A model generated the notes under the pieces. The model was given only the letters and a program-made list of their open reading frames with translations, searched no databases and was not told the DNA's origin. This document shows, piece after piece, positions 52,370 to 61,879 of a DNA stretch of 64,000 nucleotides (position 1 is the first letter of the stretch; the number at the start of each line of letters is the position of its first letter). Source of the stretch: Pseudomonadota bacterium (GTDB lineage: Bacteria; Pseudomonadota; Gammaproteobacteria; Steroidobacterales; Steroidobacteraceae); contig JAPLSH010000009.1 of the NCBI GenBank assembly GCA_026398735.1, positions 105,019 through 169,018 of the forward strand. The letters are read 5' to 3'. The position numbers and the translations under genes were made by a program.

Positions 52370-53248
52370 ATGGCTGCAGAACACATCAGGCACTGGCGCG
52401 TAGGCGACGTAGAGATTGCCCGCATCGTTGAGGTCAACGCATGGGAAGACGACATCACCATGTTGCTGCCCGATGCCACGCCGGCCTTCGTGCAACAGTA
52501 CAAGTGGCTGCAGCCGCACTTTGCCACCGCCGACGGCAAGATGATTTTGTCGTTCCAAGCCTTTGTGCTGCGCTCACGCGGCAAGACTTTCATGATCGAC
52601 ACCTGCATCGGCAATGACCGGCAGCGCGAGTTCGACGTGTTCACCAATATGCAGACCAGCTTCCTGCAGGACCTGCGAACCGCAGGCTTCCCGCCCGAGC
52701 AGATCGACGGCGTGCTGTGCACGCACTTGCACTTTGACCATGTGGGTTGGAACACACGCAAAGAAGGCGATCACTGGGTACCCACCTTCCCGCAGGCGCG
52801 CTACTACTTCGGTCGCGAGGAATATGCTCATTGGCAGCATCTACGTGAGACCGACGGTTATCACCATGTAGATCATCTGGTCGATTCGATCGATCCGATT
52901 GTGCAAGCAGGTTTGGTGGACTTCATCGATCCAGACTTCCAGCTCACCGATGAAGTGTCGCTGATACCTACGCCGGGCCATACACCCGGTCACGTCAGTG
53001 TGCTGATCCGCTCTGGCGGTCAGGAAGCGGTGATCACCGGCGACATGATGCATCACCCCATCCAGCTGGCTATACCGGCAACCCATGGCCGCTTTGATAT
53101 GGATCAGGCACGCGGTGCGCAAACGCGTGTCGAGTTTGTCGATCGCTTTGCCGACACCTCAACGCTGGTGATCGGCAGCCACTTCTCCGACCCCACTGCA
53201 GGACATATCGTCACCGATGGCGCGTCCTGGAAACTCAAGACCGAGTGA
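52370..53248 (+). CDS. Metallo-beta-lactamase-fold hydrolase
   Basis: The 292-residue cytoplasmic protein has intact MBL ligands: HLHFDHVGW, His in PTPGHTPGHV, Asp in VITGDMMHH and His in VIGSHFSDP. The order fits AttM/AHL-lactonase-like and related carboxylic-ester or lactone hydrolases. It starts 25 bases after the GMC gene and ends eight bases before the SDR gene, so it is in the same operon. It is not close in sequence to the MBL at 47203-48000, so the two probably act on different intermediates. Confidence 0.9.
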   Translation: MAAEHIRHWRVGDVEIARIVEVNAWEDDITMLLPDATPAFVQQYKWLQPHFATADGKMILSFQAFVLRSRGKTFMIDTCIGNDRQREFDVFTNMQTSFLQDLRTAGFPPEQIDGVLCTHLHFDHVGWNTRKEGDHWVPTFPQARYYFGREEYAHWQHLRETDGYHHVDHLVDSIDPIVQAGLVDFIDPDFQLTDEVSLIPTPGHTPGHVSVLIRSGGQEAVITGDMMHHPIQLAIPATHGRFDMDQARGAQTRVEFVDRFADTSTLVIGSHFSDPTAGHIVTDGASWKLKTE

Positions 53249-53255
53249 CATCACC

Positions 53256-54017
53256 ATGGCATTGACTCCAGACCTGTCGCAGCACGCGATATTCATCACC
53301 GGCGCTGGGCGCGGCTTAGGCCGTTCGATGGCCCTCAAGCTGGCACGCTGCGGCGCAGCAATTGGCGTGGTGGATATTGATGCCGCAGCCTGTGCTGCGG
53401 TTGCAGTAGAGATAACCGCTGCAGGCGGGCGCGCCACCGCACTGCCTGCCGATGTCAGCAGCCGTGCGGCACTAATGGCCGCGGCAGCGCAGTTTGCTGC
53501 GCAGCACGGCCGCATCGATGCAGTGATCAACAACGCCATGCTGCTGCGCTATGAGCCGCTGGAAGCCATCACCGAAGAAGTGCTGGATCGTATGACCGGC
53601 GTGGGCATCAATGGCAGCGTGTGGGGTGCACAGGCACTGCTGGCGCACTACGATCCCAAGCGCGGCGCCACCCTGATCAATATGGCCTCACCGGTAGCAG
53701 GGCGCGGCTTTCCCAACACTGCCGCCTACAGCTTGGTCAAAGGCGCCATCGTTACCTTCACCAAGGTGCTGGCTGCAGAGTTGGGCCCCAAGGGCATCCG
53801 TGTAAACGCGCTCTCTCCCGGATCGGTGCCCACACCCGGTGCATTGGGTCTCAACGACCCGGCCGAGTACGAGCGTCGCAGCCGCACCATACCGATGCGG
53901 CGCCTGGGACACGAAGACGACAACGCTGAGGCCTGTGCATTTTTGCTCAGCCCCGAAGCGTCGTTCATCAATGGCGAGATCCTCAACGTAGACGGCGGCA
54001 TCTCTGCCGCAGGGTGA
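53256..54017 (+). CDS. Short-chain dehydrogenase/reductase, second copy
   Basis: The 253-residue protein has the SDR pattern: TGAGRGLGRSMALKL cofactor motif, D in VVDIDAAAC favouring NAD+, INNAML, catalytic Ser in NMASPVAGRG with Tyr-x3-Lys (YSLVK) 13 residues later, and PGSVPTPGAL. It oxidises an alcohol or reduces a ketone. The ATG at 53256 is eight bases after the MBL stop. Its stop lies five bases before the P450 start, or overlaps it if the upstream GTG is used, so the three genes are coupled. Confidence 0.92.
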   Translation: MALTPDLSQHAIFITGAGRGLGRSMALKLARCGAAIGVVDIDAAACAAVAVEITAAGGRATALPADVSSRAALMAAAAQFAAQHGRIDAVINNAMLLRYEPLEAITEEVLDRMTGVGINGSVWGAQALLAHYDPKRGATLINMASPVAGRGFPNTAAYSLVKGAIVTFTKVLAAELGPKGIRVNALSPGSVPTPGALGLNDPAEYERRSRTIPMRRLGHEDDNAEACAFLLSPEASFINGEILNVDGGISAAG

Positions 54018-54022
54018 TACAG

Positions 54023-55207
54023 ATGAGCAAGCCCATACCCGAGTTTGATATCGATATCTTCAGTCACGAGTCGGTGCGCAACGCCAACGCCGTCGACGAC
54101 CGCCTGCGCGAGTTCTCGCCCGTGGTTCGACTGCCCGGCGAAGACGTCACGATGATCGCGCGCTTTGAGCATGTGTCCAGCGGCCTGCGGGACTGGAAGA
54201 CCTTCTCGTCCACGTCGCGGCCCTGGCACGACCCCAACTCCGTGCGGCCCGAGCTGTTGCTGACAGACGATCCGCCCAAGCACACCGGTGTGCGTTCGGT
54301 GGTCGCCAATGCGCTCTCGCCGCAAGCGATGTCGCAAATGGCCGAAGCCTTTCGCGCCGATGCCGATGCCTTGATCGGTCGATTAAAGGCCCAAGGTGAC
54401 GGCGTGCAAGTCGACGCCGTAGCCGACATCAGCCAAGCGTTCGTCTACAAAGTGCTCCCCGATCTGCTGGGTCTGCCGGAGGCTGGCCGCGAGCATCTGT
54501 CGGCATTCGGCAATATGGTGTGGGCCACGATGGGCCCGATGAACGCGCTGTTCCACGAGACCATGGCCGCCACCGGTCAACCGGTCATCGACTGGGCCAC
54601 CGATGCCTGCAAGCGCGACAACTTGTTGCCCGGCAGTTTGGGCATGGCGATGTATGAGGCCGCCGATCGCGGCGAAATCACTGCCGATGAAGCCTATCTG
54701 TTGGTGGGCATTCTGTTGTCGGCTGCGGCAGACACCACGGTGATCACGCTGGCCAATGCCGTACGCGCGTTTAGCGAGTTCCCCGATCAGCTGGAGCTGG
54801 TGCGCAACGAACCCAAGCTGGTGCGCGCTGCATTTGAAGAGAGCCTGCGTTGGGATTCACCCTCGCGCATGGCCGGTCGCATCGCGATGCGCGATGTTGA
54901 GATCGACGGCTATGTCATTCCTGCTGGCGAGCGCTGCGGCTTGATGTTTGCAGCCGCCAACCGCGATCCGCGCAAGTGGACCGACCCGGAGCGCTTTGAT
55001 GTGCGCCGCCCCAACACCGGTCATCTGGGCTTTGGCTTTGGTGTGCATGCCTGCGTGGGCCGGGCACTGGCGATGCTAGAAGCCGATGCACTGCTGGGTG
55101 CATTCACGCGTCATGTGACGCGTGTGACGCCAGCCGGTGCTGTGGAACCTTGGATGACCACCATCGGTCACGGACCGGCAAAATTGCCGGTCCACCTGCA
55201 GTTCTGA
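54023..55207 (+). CDS. Cytochrome P450 monooxygenase
   Basis: The 394-residue soluble P450 has the K-helix ExxR in FEESLRWDSP, the I-helix oxygen-activation stretch SAAADTTV, and the haem loop FGFGVHACVG with the axial Cys. It hydroxylates or demethylates a hydrophobic substrate and needs a ferredoxin partner that is not encoded here. The ATG at 54023 has an AGGGTG ribosome-binding site; GTG at 54014, overlapping the SDR stop, is the alternative. It is the last gene of the plus-strand operon. Confidence 0.94.
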   Translation: MSKPIPEFDIDIFSHESVRNANAVDDRLREFSPVVRLPGEDVTMIARFEHVSSGLRDWKTFSSTSRPWHDPNSVRPELLLTDDPPKHTGVRSVVANALSPQAMSQMAEAFRADADALIGRLKAQGDGVQVDAVADISQAFVYKVLPDLLGLPEAGREHLSAFGNMVWATMGPMNALFHETMAATGQPVIDWATDACKRDNLLPGSLGMAMYEAADRGEITADEAYLLVGILLSAAADTTVITLANAVRAFSEFPDQLELVRNEPKLVRAAFEESLRWDSPSRMAGRIAMRDVEIDGYVIPAGERCGLMFAAANRDPRKWTDPERFDVRRPNTGHLGFGFGVHACVGRALAMLEADALLGAFTRHVTRVTPAGAVEPWMTTIGHGPAKLPVHLQF

Positions 55208-55234
55208 TCGAGCTGCAGTGATGAATCTTCGCGG

Positions 55235-56392
55235 TCAGTCGGCCGCGGAGAGAATCATGTCGCTCCAGCGCTGGAAGCGATCGCAGTTAGCGTTGTGTTC
55301 CATCACGCCAGCAGTCAGGGCAGTGAAGGTAATGTCGCGCTGCGGATCGACCCAGAACAGCGTAGTGCCTGCGCCATAGTTGCCAAAGCTACGCGGTGAG
55401 GCCAGCGCACCGAACATGTGGTGAATCAAGCGCTCGCCGCGGATCGTGAAGCCCAATCCGATGTAGGCAGGCACTTCTTCCAAACCCTTTTCGGCACCAC
55501 GGCGGTAGTACAGCTCGTTGCGCTTGTCACCGGTATGGTTGCGCGACGCCAGTTCGACCATGAGCGGCGACAACAGACGAGCACCATCAAGCGTGCCGCC
55601 CTGACGGAACATATCGGCAAAGCGGAACATGTCGGGCACGGTCGAGACGATACCGACCCAAGGCATTTCGGCCTTTTCGTCTTCGAATGCACCGTTGGGG
55701 CCGTCGACATTGCGGCTCTTGTGACCGATGGGATAGTTGCCCCGAAAATCCGGCACGACTTTGCGCGACTTGAGATCGGCACGCAGACCCACCGAGGTGT
55801 CGTGCATCTTGAGCGGATCAAGGATGTCTTCCTGCACGATCTGCCGATAGCCACGCTGCTTGGGATCCGTGCGCAGCAGTGCAGTGGCCATCAACACATG
55901 GTTGACCAGCGGCGAGTACGACACCTTCTCGCCAGGGCCGCACTCTGGCTTCACATGCCCGATGACCGCAGCCGAGACTTCGGCAAAGTTGTCGATATAC
56001 CAGCCCGGAGTGACCTCGAACAAAATCGGGAAGCCCGCTTGGTGCGACAACAGGTGCCAGATACGCACCTTCTCGCGGCCCTCGCCCTTGAACTCTGGGA
56101 TCAAGTCGCTGATCGGCGTGGTGAGCAGGAAGCGGCCCTGCTCAATCGCCTGCATCACCAGCAGATTGGTGAATGCCTTGGTCACCGAGAAAATGCTGAA
56201 CACCGAGTTGTGGGCCAGCGGCAGCTTGCGATCGGCATCGGCCGTACCCACTGCAGTGTCGAAAACGACCTTGCCACCCTGCGCCACCTTCACAACTGCG
56301 CCGTGATAAAGCCCGCGGGCGATCTCGGACTCGATAACTTTCTGCAACTGTGTGAAGCGGGGCTGATACATCGTTGAATTTCCCATGGTCAT
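55235..56392 (-). CDS. Beta-lactamase-family serine hydrolase (esterase-like)
   Basis: The 385-residue protein has the class C/EstB-type pattern: nucleophile in SVTK (Ser-x2-Lys) and YSPLVNHV as the second-motif Tyr. A large C-terminal part includes GFTIRGERLIHHMFGALASP. There is no signal peptide, which argues for a cytoplasmic esterase rather than a beta-lactamase. Proteins of this group cleave esters of aromatic or alicyclic compounds. It converges on the P450 gene with a 27-base gap. The start is at 56392 or at nearby in-frame ATGs. Confidence 0.88.
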   Translation of the reverse strand: MTMGNSTMYQPRFTQLQKVIESEIARGLYHGAVVKVAQGGKVVFDTAVGTADADRKLPLAHNSVFSIFSVTKAFTNLLVMQAIEQGRFLLTTPISDLIPEFKGEGREKVRIWHLLSHQAGFPILFEVTPGWYIDNFAEVSAAVIGHVKPECGPGEKVSYSPLVNHVLMATALLRTDPKQRGYRQIVQEDILDPLKMHDTSVGLRADLKSRKVVPDFRGNYPIGHKSRNVDGPNGAFEDEKAEMPWVGIVSTVPDMFRFADMFRQGGTLDGARLLSPLMVELASRNHTGDKRNELYYRRGAEKGLEEVPAYIGLGFTIRGERLIHHMFGALASPRSFGNYGAGTTLFWVDPQRDITFTALTAGVMEHNANCDRFQRWSDMILSAAD

Positions 56393-56452
56393 GAAAGGCG
56401 GGCGAACAAGCCCGACACGATAGTGGCATCAACCGCTGTTGCCAATGGCCGC

Positions 56453-57682
56453 TTACTGCGCGTGGCTGGCCACTACGGGCCTGCTGACCAATCTGCACGC
56501 CAAGGTGGCCACCGACACAGCTACCGCAAACAACACAAAAAACGCCACTGGGCCGCCCACATCAAGCGCTGCAGCGCCGGCAAATGAGCTGGCCACTGCA
56601 CCCAAGCGCCCCACCCCCAACATCACGCCAATGCCGGTGGCGCGCAGCCCCGTGGGATAGAAGTGCGTCGACAACACATACAGCGTGGTTTGACTGCCAG
56701 CGGCACTAAAACCAATGCCAGCCATCAGCGCCAGCACCGCACCTTGGGCAGGTTGGCCGCGACTAAACAACAGACACAACACCAACGCCGCTGCGATACC
56801 AACGGCACCGATCACAGCTTGTGCAGTGCGAGAGCCGGACTTACGGCACAACAGGCCCACGACCAGACTGCCCGCGATACCACCAAGACTGAACGACGTC
56901 ACCACACTGCCAGCAAAGCCCAGCGGATAGCCTGCTGCAGCCAACATCGCCGGGCCCCAGCTGAGCATGGTGTACAGCGCCAGCAGCGCCATGAAGCACG
57001 CAAGCCACATCAGCAGCGTGTCGCGGCGCAGTTCACCCTGCAACACCGAGCCAGGTGATACACGGACTGCAGCCTGATCGCGTCCTGCCAGATAGCCCGG
57101 TGATTCGGGCAATGCACGCCAATACAACAGCGCCACTGCCAACGGTGCGATACCGCCAATAATAAACAGCGTGCGCCAGCCAGCCGATTCCAACACCGCA
57201 GCCGCCAACACGCCCGCCACCATCGAACCCACTGGCTGGCTGAGCATGGCAATCGAGGCGCCCATGCTGCGATGACGCAGCGGCGTGAACTCGGCAATCA
57301 GTGCAGTACCGTTGGGCAGTGCGGCGCCCAAGCCAATACCGGCAAAGGCACGCAGCACGCCGAATAAGCCAAGCCCATGCACCTGCGACGCGATGCCTGT
57401 CGCCAAACCAAACAGCGCAAGGCTGCAGATCAACCCGGTGCGTCGGCCGAAACGATCGCCAAACCAGCCGCCAAACGTGGCCCCTAGCGCCATACCCACC
57501 AAGCTGCCGGCAGTGATGGGTGTGAGATCGCCACGCGTCACGCCCCAATCGCGGATCAATGAGGGAATAGCCAGACCCAGCAGTTGCGCATCGAGTCCAT
57601 CGAGCATCATGCCCAGCACGACGAGCGCGACTATCCACCTGGTATAGGCAGTCCAATCCAGCGTGTTCTGAGTTTGTGTCAT
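56453..57682 (-). CDS. MFS transporter, aromatic acid:H+ symporter type
   Basis: The 409-residue protein has about twelve membrane helices and the loop GGWFGDRFGRRTGLICSLAL. Helix 1 contains the stretch MMLDGLDAQLLGLAIP typical of AAHS-family aromatic-acid symporters. It likely imports an aromatic acid or related carboxylate across the inner membrane. Its ATG overlaps the stop of the ThDP-enzyme gene (ATGA). It follows that gene and is followed by the esterase gene after 60 bases. Confidence 0.9.
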   Translation of the reverse strand: MTQTQNTLDWTAYTRWIVALVVLGMMLDGLDAQLLGLAIPSLIRDWGVTRGDLTPITAGSLVGMALGATFGGWFGDRFGRRTGLICSLALFGLATGIASQVHGLGLFGVLRAFAGIGLGAALPNGTALIAEFTPLRHRSMGASIAMLSQPVGSMVAGVLAAAVLESAGWRTLFIIGGIAPLAVALLYWRALPESPGYLAGRDQAAVRVSPGSVLQGELRRDTLLMWLACFMALLALYTMLSWGPAMLAAAGYPLGFAGSVVTSFSLGGIAGSLVVGLLCRKSGSRTAQAVIGAVGIAAALVLCLLFSRGQPAQGAVLALMAGIGFSAAGSQTTLYVLSTHFYPTGLRATGIGVMLGVGRLGAVASSFAGAAALDVGGPVAFFVLFAVAVSVATLACRLVSRPVVASHAQ

Positions 57683-59265
57683 GACATTACCGCCTCGATT
57701 AAGAAGGGACCGCGTCGCTGCATGGCCGAGGCCAGCACGTCATCAAATGCCTCAGCGCTGTCGACGCTCACAGCCTCTACGCCCATGCCGCGCGCCAACG
57801 CCACCCAATCCAAAGCCGGATTGCCAATGTCGAGTAGTCCTGCAACCAGCGACTCATTGACCTGAGCGCCGACGCGCTCCACCTCGGCGCGCAGCACTGC
57901 ATAGGCCCGGTTGGCCAAAATGACCGTGACCACATCAAGCCTCTCGCGCGCCTGCGTCCACAGGGCCTGCAGCGTAAACATGCCGCTGCCATCGGCCTGC
58001 ACGTTGACCACTTTGCGATCGGGCGCTGCCACTGCCGCGCCAGTCGCCAGCGGAATGCCCTGCCCCAATGCACCGCCGGTGTTGGTCATGTGCACATGCG
58101 GCGCAGCACAAGCCAACTCCGCCAACACGGCAGGTCCGTTGCTGATGGCCTCTTCGGACAGCAACGTGCCCTCGGGCATGTGCCGCGCCAACGAACGCCC
58201 AATGGCAGATGCAGTGAGCAGGCCGCGCGGCAGATCCGGTCTTGGCAGCAGCGGCACCGGCGCAGTGACCTGCGGCACCTGCAGCGCATCGGCTAGCGCT
58301 TCGAGCACCTGCACTTCGTCCTGCTGCTCATGGCACAGACTGGTGAGCCTGGCGCCCTCGGGCGCCAACCAACTGGGAAAATGTGGATAAGCAAACGGCG
58401 CCACAGGCGGCGGTGCGGCCACCAGCAACAGATCGGACACACCTTGCAGCACCTGCACGGCCAACTCAGCGCGATACGGAATGCGGGTCAGCGGATAGAC
58501 ACCCGACCCACGCCACAGCTTGGCGGTCATCATGTCGGTCAACGGCCGCGCACCGGTATGCGCGCAGATGCGCCGCAGCGCCTGCAAACCACGCAGGTCG
58601 CCGCCTGCAGCCCGCACCAGCAGTGCAGCAGCAGAGCCGCGCGCGCGCAGGATGTGGGCCGCCTCGGCGATGACCTGTGGATCCGGTGGCGCTGCGACCG
58701 GTAGCGGCAAGGGCTGACTGAACCCCACCGTAGTGCCCCAAGCGCAATCGGCCGGCAGGATCAGCGTGGCGATTTGGCCCGGCCTTGCACGGGCGGCTGC
58801 CACCGCCGCGGCACCATCAGCCGAGAGGGTCTGCGCGTTGGCAGCCATCCGCAGCCAATCGGACACCGGGCGCGCGATGGCCTCGACGTCGGATTTAAGC
58901 GGACTGTCCCAGCGCTTGTGCCACGTGGCGTGGTCGCCCACCACATTGACGATGGGGCTGCGGGCGCGACGCGCGTTATGCAGGTTGGCGATGCCGTTAG
59001 CGAAGCCGGTACCCAGATGCAGCAAGGTCAGCGCCGGCTTGCCAGTGACGCGCGCGTAGCCGTCGGCCATGCCCGTCACACCGCCCTCAAACAGGCCCAG
59101 CACTGGCCGGATCTGCGGCAGCGCGCCCAGCGCAGCCAGAAAATGCATTTCCGAGGTACCGGGGTTGGCAAAGCACACCTCTATGCCAGCCGCAGCCAGC
59201 GTGTGCATAAGGCTCACCGCACCGGTGACAGGCGCGTGTGGATCTGGCGCAGCGTCAACGGCCAC
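57679..59265 (-). CDS. Thiamine-diphosphate-dependent enzyme (acetolactate synthase/benzoylformate decarboxylase-like)
   Basis: The 528-residue protein has an N-terminal Pyr domain with catalytic Glu in LFEGGVTGMADGYARVTG, a central domain, and a C-terminal PP domain with ADGSGMF and LANRAY as the ThDP/Mg2+ site (the usual GDG reads ADG). It decarboxylates a 2-keto acid or forms a carboligation product. Specificity (acetolactate synthase, phenylglyoxylate decarboxylase or similar) cannot be told. The start is GTG at 59265, preceded by AGGGGA; the upstream frame has no ribosome-binding site. It overlaps the MFS gene. Confidence 0.87.
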   Translation of the reverse strand: MAVDAAPDPHAPVTGAVSLMHTLAAAGIEVCFANPGTSEMHFLAALGALPQIRPVLGLFEGGVTGMADGYARVTGKPALTLLHLGTGFANGIANLHNARRARSPIVNVVGDHATWHKRWDSPLKSDVEAIARPVSDWLRMAANAQTLSADGAAAVAAARARPGQIATLILPADCAWGTTVGFSQPLPLPVAAPPDPQVIAEAAHILRARGSAAALLVRAAGGDLRGLQALRRICAHTGARPLTDMMTAKLWRGSGVYPLTRIPYRAELAVQVLQGVSDLLLVAAPPPVAPFAYPHFPSWLAPEGARLTSLCHEQQDEVQVLEALADALQVPQVTAPVPLLPRPDLPRGLLTASAIGRSLARHMPEGTLLSEEAISNGPAVLAELACAAPHVHMTNTGGALGQGIPLATGAAVAAPDRKVVNVQADGSGMFTLQALWTQARERLDVVTVILANRAYAVLRAEVERVGAQVNESLVAGLLDIGNPALDWVALARGMGVEAVSVDSAEAFDDVLASAMQRRGPFLIEAVMS

Positions 59266-59436
59266 AGCGTTCCCCTGATTATTATTTTGGCACTCTAAGC
59301 CACCCTGATCGCCGCTGTCGAACAACGCGCCAGTGACCGGCTCACCCTTGAGATCACAAGGCACAAGCCGCACTGCAAAAAGCCGCGTCTTCGGGTACCT
59401 TGAGGGTGTTAAAGACTGTCTTGGGTGGGGGTTTAG

Positions 59437-61869
59437 ATGGGCGTCAGTGAGTCAATTCTGGGGCACGGCTGGGTCAAGCTGTCTGCCGTCTGCCTGCTGT
59501 TGGGCGCTGTGCCTGTATCAGCCCAACAATCTGCGCCTGCCAGCCAGGTGACCGAGGGCTACTGCCTCAAATGCCATAACGCCACTGATTGGGCCGGTGG
59601 CGTGGCGATGGACACGCTGGACGTGACCAAACCTGCCGCCTCGGCAGAAGTCTGGGAAAACGCCATCAAGAAGCTGCGTGGCCGCCTGATGCCTCCCGCC
59701 GGTGAGCAGCAACCGTCGCAGGGCGACATCGACGCCATGGTGAGCTACCTCGAAGGCTCGCTCGATAAAGCCGCGGTGGGCCAGTCGCACGTTACTCACG
59801 TGCCGATACAGCGCCTCAACCGCGTCGAGTTTGCCGCAACCGTGCGCGATCTGATCGGCGTGGAGATCAACGCCAAGCAGGCCCTGCCCACAGAGGTGGA
59901 GGTCGAAGGCTTCAGCAACATCGCCCATGCGCTGACCATGTCCCCCTCCTTCATGGACCAGTACCTGATCGCAGCGCGCAATGCGGCGCGGTTGGCCGTT
60001 GGCGAGCCCATCGCAAAGCTGGCCAAAGTCACTATCCCTGCCACCACTGCAGGAGCCTCCGCCTTCCCGCTCGGCACCCGTGGCGTGATGCCGCGCGGCG
60101 GCATCCGTTTCACGCATGTGTTTCCGGCCGACGGCCAATACAACTTCAACGTGCCGGAAGAAGATTTCATCGATATGGGTCTGTACCCACGTGGCGCACA
60201 AACAGCCGCCACGCTGGTCATCCTCATCGATGGCGTCGAGGTGGTGCGCAAAGACATCGGCGGTACCGCATGGCTGGACATTGCTGATCGCGATGGACCG
60301 TCGGGCCGCAAAGAACTGCTGGCCAAGGTTGCCAGCAGCGCACAGGTCGCAGCCGGTCGTCATGAGATCGTGATGACCTATATCGAGCGCTCACGGGCGC
60401 TGAGTAACGACGCCACGGTCGGTGGCGGCTTTGTGGGCGGAGTCGGTGGCGGCGCTGGTCCCGGTCGCGTCTCTGATGTGCCCATCATCCAGACCGCCGT
60501 TGAAATCGAAGGCCCCATTGCACCGCATGGGCTGTCGCAGAGTGATAGCCGTGCGCGCATCTTTGTGTGCAGGCCTGCCAAAGCCACAGACGAGCGCCCC
60601 TGTGCCGAGCGCATCGCGCGCACCTTGGCCACACGCGCCTACCGCAGGCCCGCCAACGACCTCGATGTGCAGCGGCTGATGAAACTGTATGACTTGGGAC
60701 GTCAGGACGCAGGTGGTTTCGACTCGGGTGTTACCGAGTTGGTCACGGCAGTGTTGTCGAGCCCCGACTTTCTGTATCGCGCGCTGCCCTCTGGTGCACA
60801 GGGCACCGAATCTCGGCTGCTCACCAATCTGGAATTGGCCTCGCGCTTGTCCTTCTTCCTGTGGAGCACTGGCCCGGATCAGACACTGCTGGATCTGGCT
60901 GCTGCCAACACGCTGTCGCAGCCAGCAGTGATGCAGGCACAAGTGGCACGCATGCTCAAAGATGACCGGGCTCGCGCGCTGGTCGAAAACTTTGCGCTGG
61001 GCTGGCTCAACCTGGATGAACTGGACAAGGTCGAGCCAACCGACCCGAGCTTCAACGCCGCGATGCGCAGCAACTTCGAAACCGAGATCCGCCTGTTTCT
61101 GTCCAGCGTGTTGCTGGAAGACCGCAGCGTGATGGACCTGCTCAACGCCGACTGGACTTTCCTCAACGAATCGCTAGCGCGCCACTATGGCGTCAACGAT
61201 GTGCGTGGGCCGCAGTTCCGTCGCGTGCAGTTGCGTGATGACAAGCGCTTTGGCCTGCTGGGCAAGGGCGCAGTGCTGCTGCGCACCTCTTATGGCGATC
61301 GCACCTCACCGGTGCTGCGTGGTGCATGGGTTCTGGATCACTTGGTGGGCGCACCGCCGGCACCGCCACCGCCCAACGTCAACACCGACTTGGGTGTCAA
61401 AGACGGCGCGGCCTATACAACCGTGCGCGCGCGTTTGGAACAGCATCGCAAAAGCCCCTCGTGCAATGCCTGCCATGGCGTCATCGATCCACCAGGTCTT
61501 GCGCTAGAAAACTTTGATAACACCGGTCGCTGGCGCGACATCGATGCAGCCGCCAAGGCGCCCATTGATTCAAGCACCGTATTGACCAGCGGCAAGGCCA
61601 TCAAGGGCCCGGTAGAGCTGCGCCGCCATCTGGCCGGCATGGCTGACCAGTTCCCCAGCACCGTGACCAAGCGCCTGATGATGTATGCGCTCAATCGCGA
61701 GGTCGAATACAGCGACATGCCCGTGCTGCGCAAGATCGTGCGCGAAGCAGGCAGCAGCAACTACCGTTTCAGTGCGCTGATTAACGGCATCGTCAACAGT
61801 GATGCGTTCCGGCGCCAGGGCCCGGAAGCACATGAAGCGCCACGTCAGACCGTGGCACGCACTCCTTGA
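59437..61869 (+). CDS. DUF1587/DUF1592/DUF1588/DUF1585-type exported cytochrome-like protein
   Basis: The 810-residue protein has a signal peptide (SAVCLLLGAVPVSAQ). An N-terminal cytochrome c site YCLKCHN at residues 42-48 follows, then MPPAGEQQPSQ, RLNRVEFAATVRDLIG, RAYRRPANDLDVQRLMKLY, SRLSFFLWSTGPDQTLLDLA and GVNDVRGPQFRRVQL. Late in the protein is SCNACHGVIDPPGLALENFD with a second CxxCH. This is the modular layout of the PSD-type cytochromes (DUF1587, DUF1595, DUF1592, DUF1588, DUF1585) common in planctomycetes and some proteobacteria. Its substrate is unknown. A DUF1552 gene follows 10 bases later. Confidence 0.92.
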   Translation: MGVSESILGHGWVKLSAVCLLLGAVPVSAQQSAPASQVTEGYCLKCHNATDWAGGVAMDTLDVTKPAASAEVWENAIKKLRGRLMPPAGEQQPSQGDIDAMVSYLEGSLDKAAVGQSHVTHVPIQRLNRVEFAATVRDLIGVEINAKQALPTEVEVEGFSNIAHALTMSPSFMDQYLIAARNAARLAVGEPIAKLAKVTIPATTAGASAFPLGTRGVMPRGGIRFTHVFPADGQYNFNVPEEDFIDMGLYPRGAQTAATLVILIDGVEVVRKDIGGTAWLDIADRDGPSGRKELLAKVASSAQVAAGRHEIVMTYIERSRALSNDATVGGGFVGGVGGGAGPGRVSDVPIIQTAVEIEGPIAPHGLSQSDSRARIFVCRPAKATDERPCAERIARTLATRAYRRPANDLDVQRLMKLYDLGRQDAGGFDSGVTELVTAVLSSPDFLYRALPSGAQGTESRLLTNLELASRLSFFLWSTGPDQTLLDLAAANTLSQPAVMQAQVARMLKDDRARALVENFALGWLNLDELDKVEPTDPSFNAAMRSNFETEIRLFLSSVLLEDRSVMDLLNADWTFLNESLARHYGVNDVRGPQFRRVQLRDDKRFGLLGKGAVLLRTSYGDRTSPVLRGAWVLDHLVGAPPAPPPPNVNTDLGVKDGAAYTTVRARLEQHRKSPSCNACHGVIDPPGLALENFDNTGRWRDIDAAAKAPIDSSTVLTSGKAIKGPVELRRHLAGMADQFPSTVTKRLMMYALNREVEYSDMPVLRKIVREAGSSNYRFSALINGIVNSDAFRRQGPEAHEAPRQTVARTP

Positions 61870-61879
61870 GGACATAACC

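Noticed and set aside
55418..56377. Plus-strand open frame opposite the serine hydrolase gene
   Set aside because: Composition is His/Arg/Gln-rich and it lies wholly within a gene with intact catalytic motifs.
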